Assembly (NCBI RefSeq): GCF_900167435.1
Contig: NZ_FUWS01000006.1
Span: 310,001 to 374,000, forward strand
Direction: 5' to 3'
Origin: Marinactinospora thermotolerans DSM 45154
GTDB taxonomy: Bacteria; Actinomycetota; Actinomycetes; Streptosporangiales; Streptosporangiaceae
Length of the DNA stretch: 64,000 bases
The notes below the pieces were generated by a model. It was given only the letters and a program-made list of their open reading frames with translations. It was not told the DNA's origin and did not search any database. The translations under genes were made by a program, and so were the position numbers. Positions 43,728-51,928 of the stretch are shown here, piece after piece (positions within the stretch are counted from its first letter, which is position 1; each line of letters begins with the position of its first letter).

Positions 43728-46055
43728 TCACCCCGGCGCCATGTCGACAAAGCGGCTGTAGTGCCCTTGGAAGGCCACCGTGACCGTCGCGGTGGGGCCG
43801 TTACGGTGCTTGGCGACGATCAGGTCGGCCTCGCCCGCACGCGGTGACTCCTTCTCGTGCACGTCCTCGCGGTACAGGAGGATGACCATGTCGGCGTCCT
43901 GCTCGATGGACCCCGACTCTCGAAGGTCGCTGACCTGCGGTTTCTTATCGGTCCGTTGTTCGGGTCCACGGTTGAGCTGGGACAGCGCGATGACCGGGAC
44001 CTCCAGCTCCTTGGCCAGGAGCTTCAGCGACCGCGACATCTCCGAGACCTCCTGCTGGCGGCTCTCCACCCGCCCGCTGGAGCTCATGAGCTGGAGGTAG
44101 TCGACCACGACGAGCTTGAGGTCGTGCTGCTGCTTGAGCCTGCGGCACTTGGCCCGGATCTCCATCATCGACATGTTCGGGGAGTCGTCGATGAACAGGG
44201 GCGCGCTCGCCACCTCGCCCATGCGCCGGGCCAGCCGGGTCCAGTCGTCGTCGGTCATCAGCCCCGACCGCATCGTGTGCAGCGGTACCCGCGCCTCGGC
44301 CGACAGCAGGCGCATGACGATCTCGTTGCGGCCCATCTCAAGACTGAAGAACACGGTCGTCAGCTGGTGCTTGATGGCCGCGGCGCGGGCGAAGTCCAAC
44401 GCCAGGGTGGAGTTGTGGGTGGGGACCATCGCCTCGGTCGCGAGGTACAGGTGGTCGGGATGGTCCACTTGGACACAGCGCACCGGAACGCTGGGCACCG
44501 GCCGGATCCCGGTGATGACGCGCGGGGCGAGGGCCTCCTCCCCGGGTCCGCCGTGGTGGGCGGCGGGTCCGTGCCCCACGGGGAACGTCTCGCGGGGGGC
44601 CCGGATCACGACGACGTGTTCCCGGCCCTGTCCTCCCCTCCGCGCCGGCAGCGACGCGGTCCGGTACCCCAGGCCGTGGACGAGGTCGCGGACGTCGCGG
44701 GCCAGACGGCGCGTGCCGACCGGAAGACGGATCGCCCCGTCCTCGTCGACCGCGCCCCCCGTGTCGAGGAGGCCCGCCAGCAGCGAGCGCCGCTGGGCGG
44801 GGGAGGAACGCAGGTACTCCACCGGGAGGTGGGGCTCGTCCACCACGCCCAGTCGGGTGAGGCGCGCCGTGGTCTCGGCGGCCTCGGCCCAGGGCAGGAC
44901 GACGTCGTAGCAGTGCTCGGAGACGCCCACGGGCTTGGTGACCAGCCCGCTGGCCTCGATCCCCATCCGGACCTCGGGGTTCGGGCAGGCGATGCGCGCC
45001 ATGGCGGGATGGCCGCCCCCCAGCCAGGCGCCGAGGAAGTAGGGGGGCAGCGCGAGATCGCGCTCGGGAAGGTCCAACGGCGCCGCGAGGGCGATGGCGG
45101 GCCGGCCCTCCAGGCCGTCCTCCAGCGACGTGGCGAGCTCACGCGTGGTCCGTACCCGGACCGGCCGGTCGGGAGCGCTCACGGGCCACTGGTGCTCGGC
45201 GTCGGCGATCACGGTGGTGCCGTCGTCGAAGGTGATCTCGTAGCACGGGCGGCCGTGCATGACCTCGGTGGTGGCGACGACGCGGGTCGGGGTGCCGTCG
45301 GCGGCGACCAGCAGGTCGCCGGTGCGGACCCGCCCCATGGTGGTCCACCCGTCGGGGGTGGGCAACGGGGTGTCCAGGGCGAGCGCCTTACCCACGGCGG
45401 GCCGGGCCGCGATGATGATCATCTGCCCGGGATGCAGGCCGTTGGAGAGGGCGTCGAAGTCGGTGAACCCGGTGGGAACCCCGGTGAGGGAACCGTCGTG
45501 GGCCGAGATGGCCTCGATCTCGTCGAGGGCTCCCGGCATGATCTCGCTGAGCGGGAGGTAGTCCTCGCCCGTGCGCTTCTCGGCCACCCGGTAGATCTCG
45601 GCCTGGGCCCGGTCGACGAGGTCGTCGACCTCTCCGTCCCCCGCGTACCCGATCTGGGCGATGCGGGTCCCGGCCTCGACGAGTCGGCGCAGAACAGCCC
45701 GGTCGGCGACGATGCGGGCGTAGTAGCCCGCGTTGGCGGCCGTGGGGACGGCCTCGGTGAGGGTGTGCAGGTAGGGGGCGCCTCCCACGCGGGTGATCTC
45801 GCCTCGCTTGGTCAGCTCGGCGTTGACGGAGACCGCGTCGACCGGCTCGCCGCGCGAGAACAGGTCGATGATGGTGTCGTAGATCGTCTGGTGGGCGGGC
45901 CGGTAGAAGTCGGCGGAACGGACGATCTCGACGACCTGGCTGATGGCCTCCTTGGAGAGGAGCATGCCTCCCAGGACGCACTGCTCGGCCATGATGTCGT
46001 TCGGAGGCGTGCGTTCGAAACCGCTCTCCTCGCGCGGGCCCTCGGTGTCGCTCAC
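43728..46055 (-). CDS. dnaB: Replicative DNA helicase DnaB with in-frame intein
   Basis: A 775-residue precursor: N-extein residues 1-223, intein 224-548, C-extein 549-775. The joined exteins (450 residues) form the hexameric replication-fork helicase. The N-terminal domain begins PPNDIMAEQCVLGGMLL. The RecA-like ATPase domain has Walker A ARPAVGK/ST (interrupted exactly between K and S), Walker B LVVVDYLQLMSS and the arginine-finger region KHRNGPTATV. Activity therefore depends on correct protein splicing. GTG 46055 follows GGGGGA at good spacing; a longer upstream frame has no similarity. It lies leftward of a dense cluster of DnaA-box-like sequences and diverges from a MATE transporter gene. 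Confidence 0.95.
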   Translation of the reverse strand: MSDTEGPREESGFERTPPNDIMAEQCVLGGMLLSKEAISQVVEIVRSADFYRPAHQTIYDTIIDLFSRGEPVDAVSVNAELTKRGEITRVGGAPYLHTLTEAVPTAANAGYYARIVADRAVLRRLVEAGTRIAQIGYAGDGEVDDLVDRAQAEIYRVAEKRTGEDYLPLSEIMPGALDEIEAISAHDGSLTGVPTGFTDFDALSNGLHPGQMIIIAARPAVGKALALDTPLPTPDGWTTMGRVRTGDLLVAADGTPTRVVATTEVMHGRPCYEITFDDGTTVIADAEHQWPVSAPDRPVRVRTTRELATSLEDGLEGRPAIALAAPLDLPERDLALPPYFLGAWLGGGHPAMARIACPNPEVRMGIEASGLVTKPVGVSEHCYDVVLPWAEAAETTARLTRLGVVDEPHLPVEYLRSSPAQRRSLLAGLLDTGGAVDEDGAIRLPVGTRRLARDVRDLVHGLGYRTASLPARRGGQGREHVVVIRAPRETFPVGHGPAAHHGGPGEEALAPRVITGIRPVPSVPVRCVQVDHPDHLYLATEAMVPTHNSTLALDFARAAAIKHQLTTVFFSLEMGRNEIVMRLLSAEARVPLHTMRSGLMTDDDWTRLARRMGEVASAPLFIDDSPNMSMMEIRAKCRRLKQQHDLKLVVVDYLQLMSSSGRVESRQQEVSEMSRSLKLLAKELEVPVIALSQLNRGPEQRTDKKPQVSDLRESGSIEQDADMVILLYREDVHEKESPRAGEADLIVAKHRNGPTATVTVAFQGHYSRFVDMAPG
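44412..45386 (-). mobile_element. DnaB intein (class 3-like, degenerate LAGLIDADG endonuclease)
   Basis: A 325-residue intein starting with Ala (ALALDTPLPTPDGW) and ending VPTHN, followed by the +1 Ser of the C-extein. It lacks the usual Cys1/Ser1 nucleophile. Instead it has Trp67 after the block B histidine (EHQW), Cys304 in block F (VRCVQVDHPDHLYL) and Thr323 in block G (VPTHN). This W-C-T set defines class 3 inteins, which splice through the block F cysteine. The central homing endonuclease is recognisable by FLGAWLGGG and LLAGLLDTGG. In each, the position expected to hold the catalytic Asp (LGDG, LLDTDG) is Gly, so cleavage activity is probably lost while splicing must remain. Confidence 0.92.
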
Positions 46056-46132
46056 GCCTGTCCCCCCTGCACGTGCTTCAACATGCTCGAACTTGGATTG
46101 TCGCCACTTCCGACGACACCCGCAAAACGACC

Positions 46133-46345
46133 TGTGGACGAGCCTGGGGAGATCCTGTGGACGACCGCGCGGTTTCTGCGGATAGCTTGTGCACAACATC
46201 TGTGGATAACTTGTCCACCACCCGCACACACCCTATCTGAGCTGCAAAAACACTATTCACCGCCTGTGTGTGAAAGAAAGTTCACACGCAACTTTCCACA
46301 GGTTATCCACAGGGGATCCCGGAAGTGGTGGATAACTGTGGACAA
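46133..46345. promoter_or_regulatory. Cluster of DnaA-box-like sequences
   Basis: Matches to the actinobacterial DnaA box TTGTCCACA/TTATCCACA: perfect at 46201-46209 (minus), 46303-46311 (plus) and 46337-46345 (minus). One-mismatch sites are at 46133-46141 and 46156-46164 (minus), 46187-46195, 46211-46219 (plus) and 46327-46335 (minus). Eight sites in 213 bp is far above chance. They fill the divergent region between dnaB and the MATE gene, so DnaA control of dnaB or a DnaA-titrating locus is plausible. No AT-rich unwinding element as strong as a classical oriC is seen. Confidence 0.8.
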
Positions 46346-46381
46346 CCCGGTCGAACACCCGTCCGGTAACGTGACAGGGCC

Positions 46382-47743
46382 ATGCCACGACCGTCCTCAC
46401 TGCTCCCGGCTCCGCCTCTGCGGCACCACCACGACCGCGAGATCCTCCACCTCGCCGTCCCCACGTTCTTCGCGCTCGTCTCCGAGCCGCTCTTCCTGCT
46501 GACCGACTCCGCGGTGGTGGGACGGCTCGGCACCGCGGAACTCGGCGGGCTCGGGATCGCCTCGCAGATCCTGATGACCCTGGCGAACCTGTGCATCTTC
46601 CTCGCCTACGGCACCACATCGGCGGTGGCCCGCAGGTTCGGGGCCGGAGACATCCGCGGCGGCATCCGCAACGGTGTCGACGGGCTGTGGCTCGCGCTGC
46701 TCATCGGCGTGGCCGTCATCGCGTTCGGCTGGCCCCTGGCCCCCTGGGCGATCGAGGCCCTGGGAGCCTCCGACACCGTCGCCCCCCACGCGCTCACCTA
46801 TCTGCGGATCAGTCTGTTGAGCACCCCCGCCCTGCTCGTCATCATGGCGGGCACCGGCGTACTGCGCGGTCTCCAGAACGCGCGGACGCCCCTGTTCGTG
46901 GCCGTGGGCTCCAACCTCGCCAACATCGTGCTGTGCGTGTCGTTCGTCCTGGGGTTCGGCTGGGGGGTCGCCGGGTCGGCCTGGGCGACCGTCATCGCGC
47001 AGAGCGGCGGCGCCGTCGTCTACATCGCGGTCGTGGCCCACGCGGCCCGCAGGTCAGGGGTCTCCCTGGCCCCTGACGCCGCCGGCCTGAAGGCGTCGGC
47101 CTCGGCCGGCGCTGCGCTGTTCGTCCGCACCGTGTCGCTGCGGGTGGCCCTGCTCGCCACGACCGCCGTCGCGGCGCGGCTGGGCGACGGCGAGATCGCC
47201 GCCCAGCAGGTGGCGTTCCAGATCTGGTCGCTGCTGGTGTTCGCGCTGGACGCGATCGCCATCGCCGGTCAGGCCATCATCGGCCGTTACCTGGGCGCCT
47301 CGGACGCGGCGGGGGCGCGGGCCGCGACCCGCAGGATGGTCGAGTGGGGCGTCATGGTCGGCCTGCTCTTCACCGTGCTGGTGCTCCTGGTCCGCCCCTG
47401 GGCGGCCGTTCCCTTCACCACCGACGAGGAGGTCCGGGCGTTGATCGCGGGGGCCCTCGTGGTCGTGGCGCTGCTCCAGCCCCTCAGTGGCGTGGTCATG
47501 GTGCTGGACGGCGTCCTCATGGGTGCCGGGGACCAGCGTTACCTGGCGTGGGCCAGCCTGTGGACGACGCTGGTCTACCTTCCCTTCAGCGTTCTCGTGC
47601 TGTGGCTGGTCCCCGAGGGGTCGACGATGGGACTGGTGTGGCTGTGGCTGGCCTTCGGGGTGTGGATGCTGGCGCGCGGGGTCACGCTGGGGCTGCGTGC
47701 GCGAGGGAGCGCGTGGCTGGTCACCGGAGCCACGCGCCCCTGA
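46382..47743 (+). CDS. MATE-family efflux transporter (DinF-like)
   Basis: A 453-residue multidrug and toxin extrusion transporter, exchanging cations for organic substrates across the membrane. Twelve hydrophobic segments are arranged as two similar halves. The helix 1 motif VPTFFALVSEPLFLLTDSAVVGRLGTAELGG and GTGVLRGLQNARTP are typical of the DinF branch, as are the second-half FQIWSLLVFALDAIAIAGQAIIGRYLG and MVLDGVLMGAGDQRY. The ATG lies directly behind the DnaA-box cluster, with little leader and no strong Shine-Dalgarno (GACAGGGCC). It is convergent with the amidase gene, only 10 nt apart. Confidence 0.92.
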   Translation: MPRPSSLLPAPPLRHHHDREILHLAVPTFFALVSEPLFLLTDSAVVGRLGTAELGGLGIASQILMTLANLCIFLAYGTTSAVARRFGAGDIRGGIRNGVDGLWLALLIGVAVIAFGWPLAPWAIEALGASDTVAPHALTYLRISLLSTPALLVIMAGTGVLRGLQNARTPLFVAVGSNLANIVLCVSFVLGFGWGVAGSAWATVIAQSGGAVVYIAVVAHAARRSGVSLAPDAAGLKASASAGAALFVRTVSLRVALLATTAVAARLGDGEIAAQQVAFQIWSLLVFALDAIAIAGQAIIGRYLGASDAAGARAATRRMVEWGVMVGLLFTVLVLLVRPWAAVPFTTDEEVRALIAGALVVVALLQPLSGVVMVLDGVLMGAGDQRYLAWASLWTTLVYLPFSVLVLWLVPEGSTMGLVWLWLAFGVWMLARGVTLGLRARGSAWLVTGATRP

Positions 47744-47753
47744 GGCTCGGCCG

Positions 47754-48581
47754 TCAGCGGGTGGGGTCCGCGGGCCCCAGCGCGGGTCCGTGGGCGAAGG
47801 CGACGGCCCGCTCGTTCATCGGGACCTCGGGGAAGGAGGGCAGGTGTTCCTCCGGGACAGGCTGCGGGGCCGGTGCCGCCAGCCGCATCTCGATCCTGGC
47901 CAGGGCCGCGCTGACGTCACGGCGCAGTTGCGGTAGCAGGGCGTACAGCTTGTCCCCCGGGCACGAGGTGACGTTGTAGTCGCGATGCCCGACGATCGCG
48001 CTGTCGGGCTTGAGCCCGTAGACCGCGCACAACCACGCGCACGTCTCGACCAGGGCGTCCATGAGCGCCGCCGGCGGCGTGGCCGAGGTGTAGGTTCCCT
48101 CGTTCTCGATACCGATGGTGTGGGCGTTGTGGTTCGCGGTGTGCGCGCCCACCGCGTGCCGACGGTTGCGGATCGCGGGCAGCGAGCTGTTGCGGCCCTC
48201 CATGATGTGACCGCCGCGGCTGATCGTGAGCTGCTGGCCGATGTCGTCCCACCCGTTGGTGTCCATGTGGTAGCGCTGAATCGACCGGGACAGCGCGAAG
48301 GCGTGGTCGCGCGAGTAGTCCGTGCTGTTCGCGGTGGCGGTGTGGTGGATGACGATGTGGTCCGGTCCGCTGCTGAGGACCTGGGCGGTGCGCTTGGCGC
48401 TGCGCGCCCCCCAGTCGCCCCGGTGGTAGACGGTCGGCTCGCCGGCGGCGAACGCGCCCCGCGCGGTCCCCAGGTCGGCGGCTCCTCCGAGGAACACCCC
48501 TCCGGTGACGAGCGCGGTACCGCGCAGCATGGTCCGTCTGCTCAGGCCCGCCTCGGCGGCGCTCTGTTCATGAGTGGACAC
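47754..48581 (-). CDS. Tat-exported N-acetylmuramoyl-L-alanine amidase (PGRP/amidase_2)
   Basis: A 275-residue secreted zinc amidase cutting the bond between N-acetylmuramate and L-alanine in peptidoglycan. A twin-arginine signal (LSRRTMLRG, then a hydrophobic stretch ending AFA-AG near residue 46) predicts Tat export. The PGRP domain starts at VYHRGDWGARSAKRT and carries the zinc ligands in IVIHHTA, GHRDYN and TSCPGD. The HTIGIENEG segment and catalytic tyrosine/lysine region are present. A proline-rich, loosely structured C-terminus follows. ATG 48581 is followed immediately by the signal. It converges on the MATE gene and lies downstream of the rplI terminator in the same orientation. Confidence 0.92.
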   Translation of the reverse strand: MSTHEQSAAEAGLSRRTMLRGTALVTGGVFLGGAADLGTARGAFAAGEPTVYHRGDWGARSAKRTAQVLSSGPDHIVIHHTATANSTDYSRDHAFALSRSIQRYHMDTNGWDDIGQQLTISRGGHIMEGRNSSLPAIRNRRHAVGAHTANHNAHTIGIENEGTYTSATPPAALMDALVETCAWLCAVYGLKPDSAIVGHRDYNVTSCPGDKLYALLPQLRRDVSAALARIEMRLAAPAPQPVPEEHLPSFPEVPMNERAVAFAHGPALGPADPTR

Positions 48582-48694
48582 TCGGCCTCATCCTTCCCGT
48601 TCGGGTACAGGCCCATCGCCACGATAATGTTGCAGAAAGTAATCAAACCGTCACTTTAAGCACCATGGCGTGTTGCCAAACCCGGGCAAAGGAA

Positions 48695-48722
48695 AACCCC
48701 GGCCCCTCGCGGGGCCGGGGTT
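48695..48722 (-). terminator. Intrinsic terminator of the rpsF-ssb-rpsR-rplI operon
   Basis: AACCCCGGCCCC (48695-48706) pairs with GGGGCCGGGGTT (48711-48722) around a TCGC loop. On the minus strand it is followed by TTTTCC. It begins 15 nt after the rplI stop codon. Confidence 0.93.
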
Positions 48723-48737
48723 CGAGGAGCCGCGCCG

Positions 48738-49184
48738 TTAGGCGGGAACGACCTCGAGCTCGATCGTGGCGACGACCTCGGGGTGGAGGCGGACCTCGAC
48801 CCGGTGCTCGCCGACCGACTTGATCGGGTTGCGGATCTCGATCCGGCGCTTGTCGACCGTCGGACCGCCGGAGTTCTTGACCGCCTCGGCGACGTCGGCC
48901 GCGGTGACCGAGCCGAACAGACGGCCGGTGTCACCGGCGTTCTGGGACAGGCGGACCTTCAGCGCGCCGAGCTGGCCGGCGACCTGCTTGGCCTCGTCCA
49001 GGCTGCGGATGTCGCGGGCCGCGCGGGCACGGCGGATCGAATCGATCTGCTTCTGCCCACCACGCGTCCAGCGGATGGCGAACCCACGGGGCAGCAGGTA
49101 GTTACGGCCGTAGCCGTCCTTCACCTCGACGACATCGCCCGGGGCGCCGAGACCATTGACCTCGTGGGTCAAAATGAGCTTCAC
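48738..49184 (-). CDS. rplI: 50S ribosomal protein L9
   Basis: A 148-residue L9 with the standard two-domain layout. The N-terminal rRNA-binding domain has [35 protein letters not shown], followed by a long connecting helix and a C-terminal domain ending [23 protein letters not shown]. It binds 23S rRNA at the base of the L1 stalk. GTG 49184 is the start, with GGAGG upstream (GAGGGAGGTTTAAGTC). It is the last gene of the rpsF-ssb-rpsR-rplI operon, 25 nt after rpsR. Confidence 0.98.
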   Translation of the reverse strand: MKLILTHEVNGLGAPGDVVEVKDGYGRNYLLPRGFAIRWTRGGQKQIDSIRRARAARDIRSLDEAKQVAGQLGALKVRLSQNAGDTGRLFGSVTAADVAEAVKNSGGPTVDKRRIEIRNPIKSVGEHRVEVRLHPEVVATIELEVVPA

Positions 49185-49209
49185 GACTTAAACCTCCCTC
49201 GGATCCCCG

Positions 49210-49446
49210 TTAGCGAGCGGTGCTGGTGTAGGGCAGCAGCGCCATCTCGCGGGCGTTCTTGATCGCCGTGGCGACGTCACGCTGGTGCTGCGTGCAGTTG
49301 CCCGTCACGCGACGGGCGCGGATCTTGCCGCGGTCGGAGATGAACTTCCGCAGCAGGTTGGTGTCCTTGTAGTCGATGTAGGACAGCTTTTCCTGACAGA
49401 ACAGGCAAACCTTCTTCTTGGGCTTGCGCACTGCCGGCTTTGCCAT
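49210..49446 (-). CDS. rpsR: 30S ribosomal protein S18
   Basis: A 78-residue S18. [27 protein letters not shown] and [27 protein letters not shown] are canonical. The CLFC pair plus the later cysteine and histidine form the zinc-binding (C+) version rather than the zinc-independent paralogue. It pairs with S6 in the 30S platform. AAGGAG precedes the ATG. It is the third gene of the operon, 76 nt after ssb. Confidence 0.98.
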   Translation of the reverse strand: MAKPAVRKPKKKVCLFCQEKLSYIDYKDTNLLRKFISDRGKIRARRVTGNCTQHQRDVATAIKNAREMALLPYTSTAR

Positions 49447-49522
49447 CGTGGTGCTCCTTGTTCAAGAGCCCCGGTCGTCCCGGGGATGGTCATTCGGACA
49501 GATCAAAACGGGTCGTGACGGC

Positions 49523-50083
49523 CTAGAACGGCGGCTCGTCGGAGTAACCCCCGCCGCCGCCGAAGCCCCCGCCACCGCCGGTGGCCCACGGGTCGTCGGC
49601 GGGCGGGCCGGAGCGGCCCCCCTGCTGGCCGCCGAAGCCGCCACCACCCTGGTTGCCGTAGCCCCCGCCACCGCCGAAGCCGCCACCGCCGCCTCCGCCG
49701 AAGCCCTGGCCGCCCTGACGCTGCGTCTTCGTCACCTTGGCGGTGGCGCTGCGCAGCGCGGGGCCGACCTCTTCGACCTCGACCTCGAAGACGGTGCGCT
49801 TCTCGCCTTCCTTCGTCTCGTACGACCGCTGCTTGAGACGGCCCTGCACGATGACGCGCATACCACGCTGAAGGCTCTCGGCCACGTTCTCGGCGTACTG
49901 CCGCCACACCGAGCAGGTGAGGAACATGGACTCGCCATCTCTCCACTCACCGCTCTGGCGGTCGAACGTGCGCGGCGTCGAGGCCACACGGAAGTTCGCC
50001 ACCGCGGCCCCGCTGGGGGTGAAGCGCAGCTCGGGGTCGTCGACGAGATTGCCCACGAGCGTGATCTGGGTTTCGCCTGCCAT
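49523..50083 (-). CDS. ssb: Single-stranded DNA-binding protein
   Basis: A 186-residue SSB. The OB-fold covers about residues 1-120 ([55 protein letters not shown]). A glycine-rich linker with several GGGGG runs follows, and the acidic tip YSDEPPF recruits partner proteins. It protects and organises single-stranded DNA at the fork. The ATG is preceded by GAGCCGACC with only weak complementarity. It lies between rpsF and rpsR, as in most actinobacteria, coupling its expression to ribosomal proteins. The glycine linker is encoded by a GC-rich repetitive stretch at about 49550-49690. Confidence 0.98.
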   Translation of the reverse strand: MAGETQITLVGNLVDDPELRFTPSGAAVANFRVASTPRTFDRQSGEWRDGESMFLTCSVWRQYAENVAESLQRGMRVIVQGRLKQRSYETKEGEKRTVFEVEVEEVGPALRSATAKVTKTQRQGGQGFGGGGGGGFGGGGGYGNQGGGGFGGQQGGRSGPPADDPWATGGGGGFGGGGGYSDEPPF

Positions 50084-50144
50084 TGGTCGGCTCCGGATTC
50101 CTAGGTTCGGATCGGGCGGGGCGGGGCGCTGAGCGCCGGAGGCG

Positions 50145-50435
50145 TCAGTGCACCTCGGGACGCAGGACCTTGGTGCGGAGAACGGCCTCGGTGAGGTTGA
50201 GCTGGCGGTCCAGCTCCTTGACCGTGGCGGGCGTGGCGGTGAGGTCGATCACCGCGTAGATGCCCTCGGCGTTCTTGGCGATGTCGTAGGAAAGGCGGCG
50301 CTTCCCCCAGACGTCGACCTTCTCGACCGAGCCACCGTCGTTGCGGACGACACCCAGGAACTGCTCCAGCGACGGGGCGACCGTGCGCTCGTCGAGGTTG
50401 GGGTCGAGGATGACCATGACTTCGTAGCGACGCAT
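50145..50435 (-). CDS. rpsF: 30S ribosomal protein S6
   Basis: A 96-residue S6: [22 protein letters not shown] at the N-terminus, and [26 protein letters not shown] in the middle. It binds 16S rRNA together with S18. ATG 50435 follows AGGAGGTAGGCACGCCT; an in-frame longer version from 50546 lacks similarity. It is the first gene of the ribosomal operon, 127 nt downstream of a GT87-like gene in the same direction, so it probably has its own promoter in that gap. The gap around 50440-50560 would also be the place for an S6:S18-binding leader, but I cannot assign one. Confidence 0.98.
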   Translation of the reverse strand: MRRYEVMVILDPNLDERTVAPSLEQFLGVVRNDGGSVEKVDVWGKRRLSYDIAKNAEGIYAVIDLTATPATVKELDRQLNLTEAVLRTKVLRPEVH

Positions 50436-50562
50436 AGGCGTGCCTACCTCCTCTGGACTGTTGCGGCCATGGTCTCTCCATGGCAGGAGGGCACAAGCTC
50501 GGATCGGCGCGCCGGAGGGGCGCCGGAGCTCTGAGCCGGACGACATCCCAGGCTACCAGTCG

Positions 50563-51909
50563 TCACGACGCGGAATCGCCGTCGCTCAGGCAATCCACGA
50601 CGATCAGGACAGCGACGGCCAGCAGCGAGAACAACCGCGCGAACAGCAGCACCGCGTACCCCTCGAATCCCAGTCCCGTGGCCGGGTCGATGCTCCACAT
50701 CAGGTGCCGCCAGATCCCCAGGACGTAGCCGATCTCGGCGAGCTGCCACACCCCGAACACCACGAGCGCCGGCCACCCGCGCGACCACCGTGGCCACGCC
50801 AGCGCCGCGAGGGGCACCAGCCACAGGACGAACTGGGGCGACCACACCTTGTTGGTGATGAGGAAGGCGGCGACGACCAGGAACAGCAGCTGTTCCAAGG
50901 GAGGGCGGCGGCGGGCGAACAGCCCGAGCAGGGCGATGCCGACACAGGCCAACAGCAGTCCGCCCGTTCCCACGGTGTTGATGCGGTCCAGATCCGCGGT
51001 GTCGAAGAGCCCGAAGCCGCCCAGGCCGTAGTAGACGGACCCCCAGTCGGCGCCGCGCTCGCTGCTGAACCGGAAGAAGGTCGCCCACGCCTGCGGAGCC
51101 GCCAGGGCGACGGGGAGGTTCACGGCCGTCCAGGCGATCAGGGCGCCGCCCAGCGGTCGCAGGAAGTCCCCGACGCTTCCCCGTCCGCGGAGCACGTCGC
51201 GCGCCACGAGCACGAACATCGGGCCGAGGAAGAGCAGGGGGTAGAACTTGGCCGCGACGGCCAGCCCGATGAGCGCCCCCGCGAGCCAGGGGCGGCGGTG
51301 CGCGTGGGCCACCAGGCCGCCGGTCGCCAGCGCGACGGCGAGCAGGTCCCAGTTGATGTAGGCGGTGAGGACCGCGGCCGGCGCGAGCGCGGTGAAGGCC
51401 CCCGCGATGAGCGCGCGGCGCCGGTCGAACGCGCGCCCGTCCCCGGACAGCCCGCCGCGCCCGGCCAGGTGCCCGACCCCGATCACCGTCGCCCCCAGGC
51501 ACAACGCCAGCACCAGCGCGGTGACGTCGAAGTAGCCCAGGGCGCGCGAGAGCTGGTCGGGCAGCCAGCTCACCGACCGCGCCAGGAGGTGCATGAGGCC
51601 GCCGGTGAGCACGGGGTACTCGACCGGGACGTCCAGGTAGGGGACGATCCCCTGGTCCAGGCCGTCGCGGTAGTACAGCGGGAAGACGTCGCTGTAGCAG
51701 GACGCCGCGTACTGGGTGCCGTCGAGCCAGGCGCCGCCGAACCTGCACGGCGCCTTGGCCGCGTATCCGAGCGCCGCGCCCAGCAGGGCCAGCCCGGCCA
51801 GCTGCGGCCAGGGGGTCGCGTGACGGGTGGAGAAACGCCGGGTGCCGGCGGCGTCGGTCGCGACACCGCCGGCACCCGGGTCCCCGGTCTCACCGGAGAT
51901 GGAGGTCAC
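50563..51909 (-). CDS. Polytopic membrane glycosyltransferase-like protein (GT87 type)
   Basis: A 448-residue membrane protein with about 10-12 helices, resembling GT87/GT-C polyprenyl-phosphate-mannose-dependent mannosyltransferases. An early extracytoplasmic loop contains DVPVEYPVLTGGLM, with an acidic pair typical of the catalytic loop of this clan. Later come NWDLLAVALATGG, AAKFYPLLFLGPMFV and NKVWSPQFVLWLVPLA, motifs recurrent in this family. It probably glycosylates cell-envelope glycans outside the membrane. Start ATG is 51909 (MTSISGETGD), with GAGGTGACC-like sequence around it. It lies 19 nt behind the penicillin-binding protein gene, a conserved actinobacterial pairing suggesting a joint envelope role. 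Confidence 0.85.
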   Translation of the reverse strand: MTSISGETGDPGAGGVATDAAGTRRFSTRHATPWPQLAGLALLGAALGYAAKAPCRFGGAWLDGTQYAASCYSDVFPLYYRDGLDQGIVPYLDVPVEYPVLTGGLMHLLARSVSWLPDQLSRALGYFDVTALVLALCLGATVIGVGHLAGRGGLSGDGRAFDRRRALIAGAFTALAPAAVLTAYINWDLLAVALATGGLVAHAHRRPWLAGALIGLAVAAKFYPLLFLGPMFVLVARDVLRGRGSVGDFLRPLGGALIAWTAVNLPVALAAPQAWATFFRFSSERGADWGSVYYGLGGFGLFDTADLDRINTVGTGGLLLACVGIALLGLFARRRPPLEQLLFLVVAAFLITNKVWSPQFVLWLVPLAALAWPRWSRGWPALVVFGVWQLAEIGYVLGIWRHLMWSIDPATGLGFEGYAVLLFARLFSLLAVAVLIVVDCLSDGDSAS

Positions 51910-51928
51910 CTGTGCTCCATGTTGTTAG

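Noticed and set aside
46133-46345. Calling the DnaA-box cluster the chromosomal oriC
   Set aside because: dnaA/dnaN are not in the window and no long AT-rich unwinding element is present, so it is reported only as a DnaA-box cluster.
49550-49690. GC-rich short repeats that resemble a repeat array
   Set aside because: They are the codons of the glycine-rich SSB linker, not a CRISPR or intergenic repeat.
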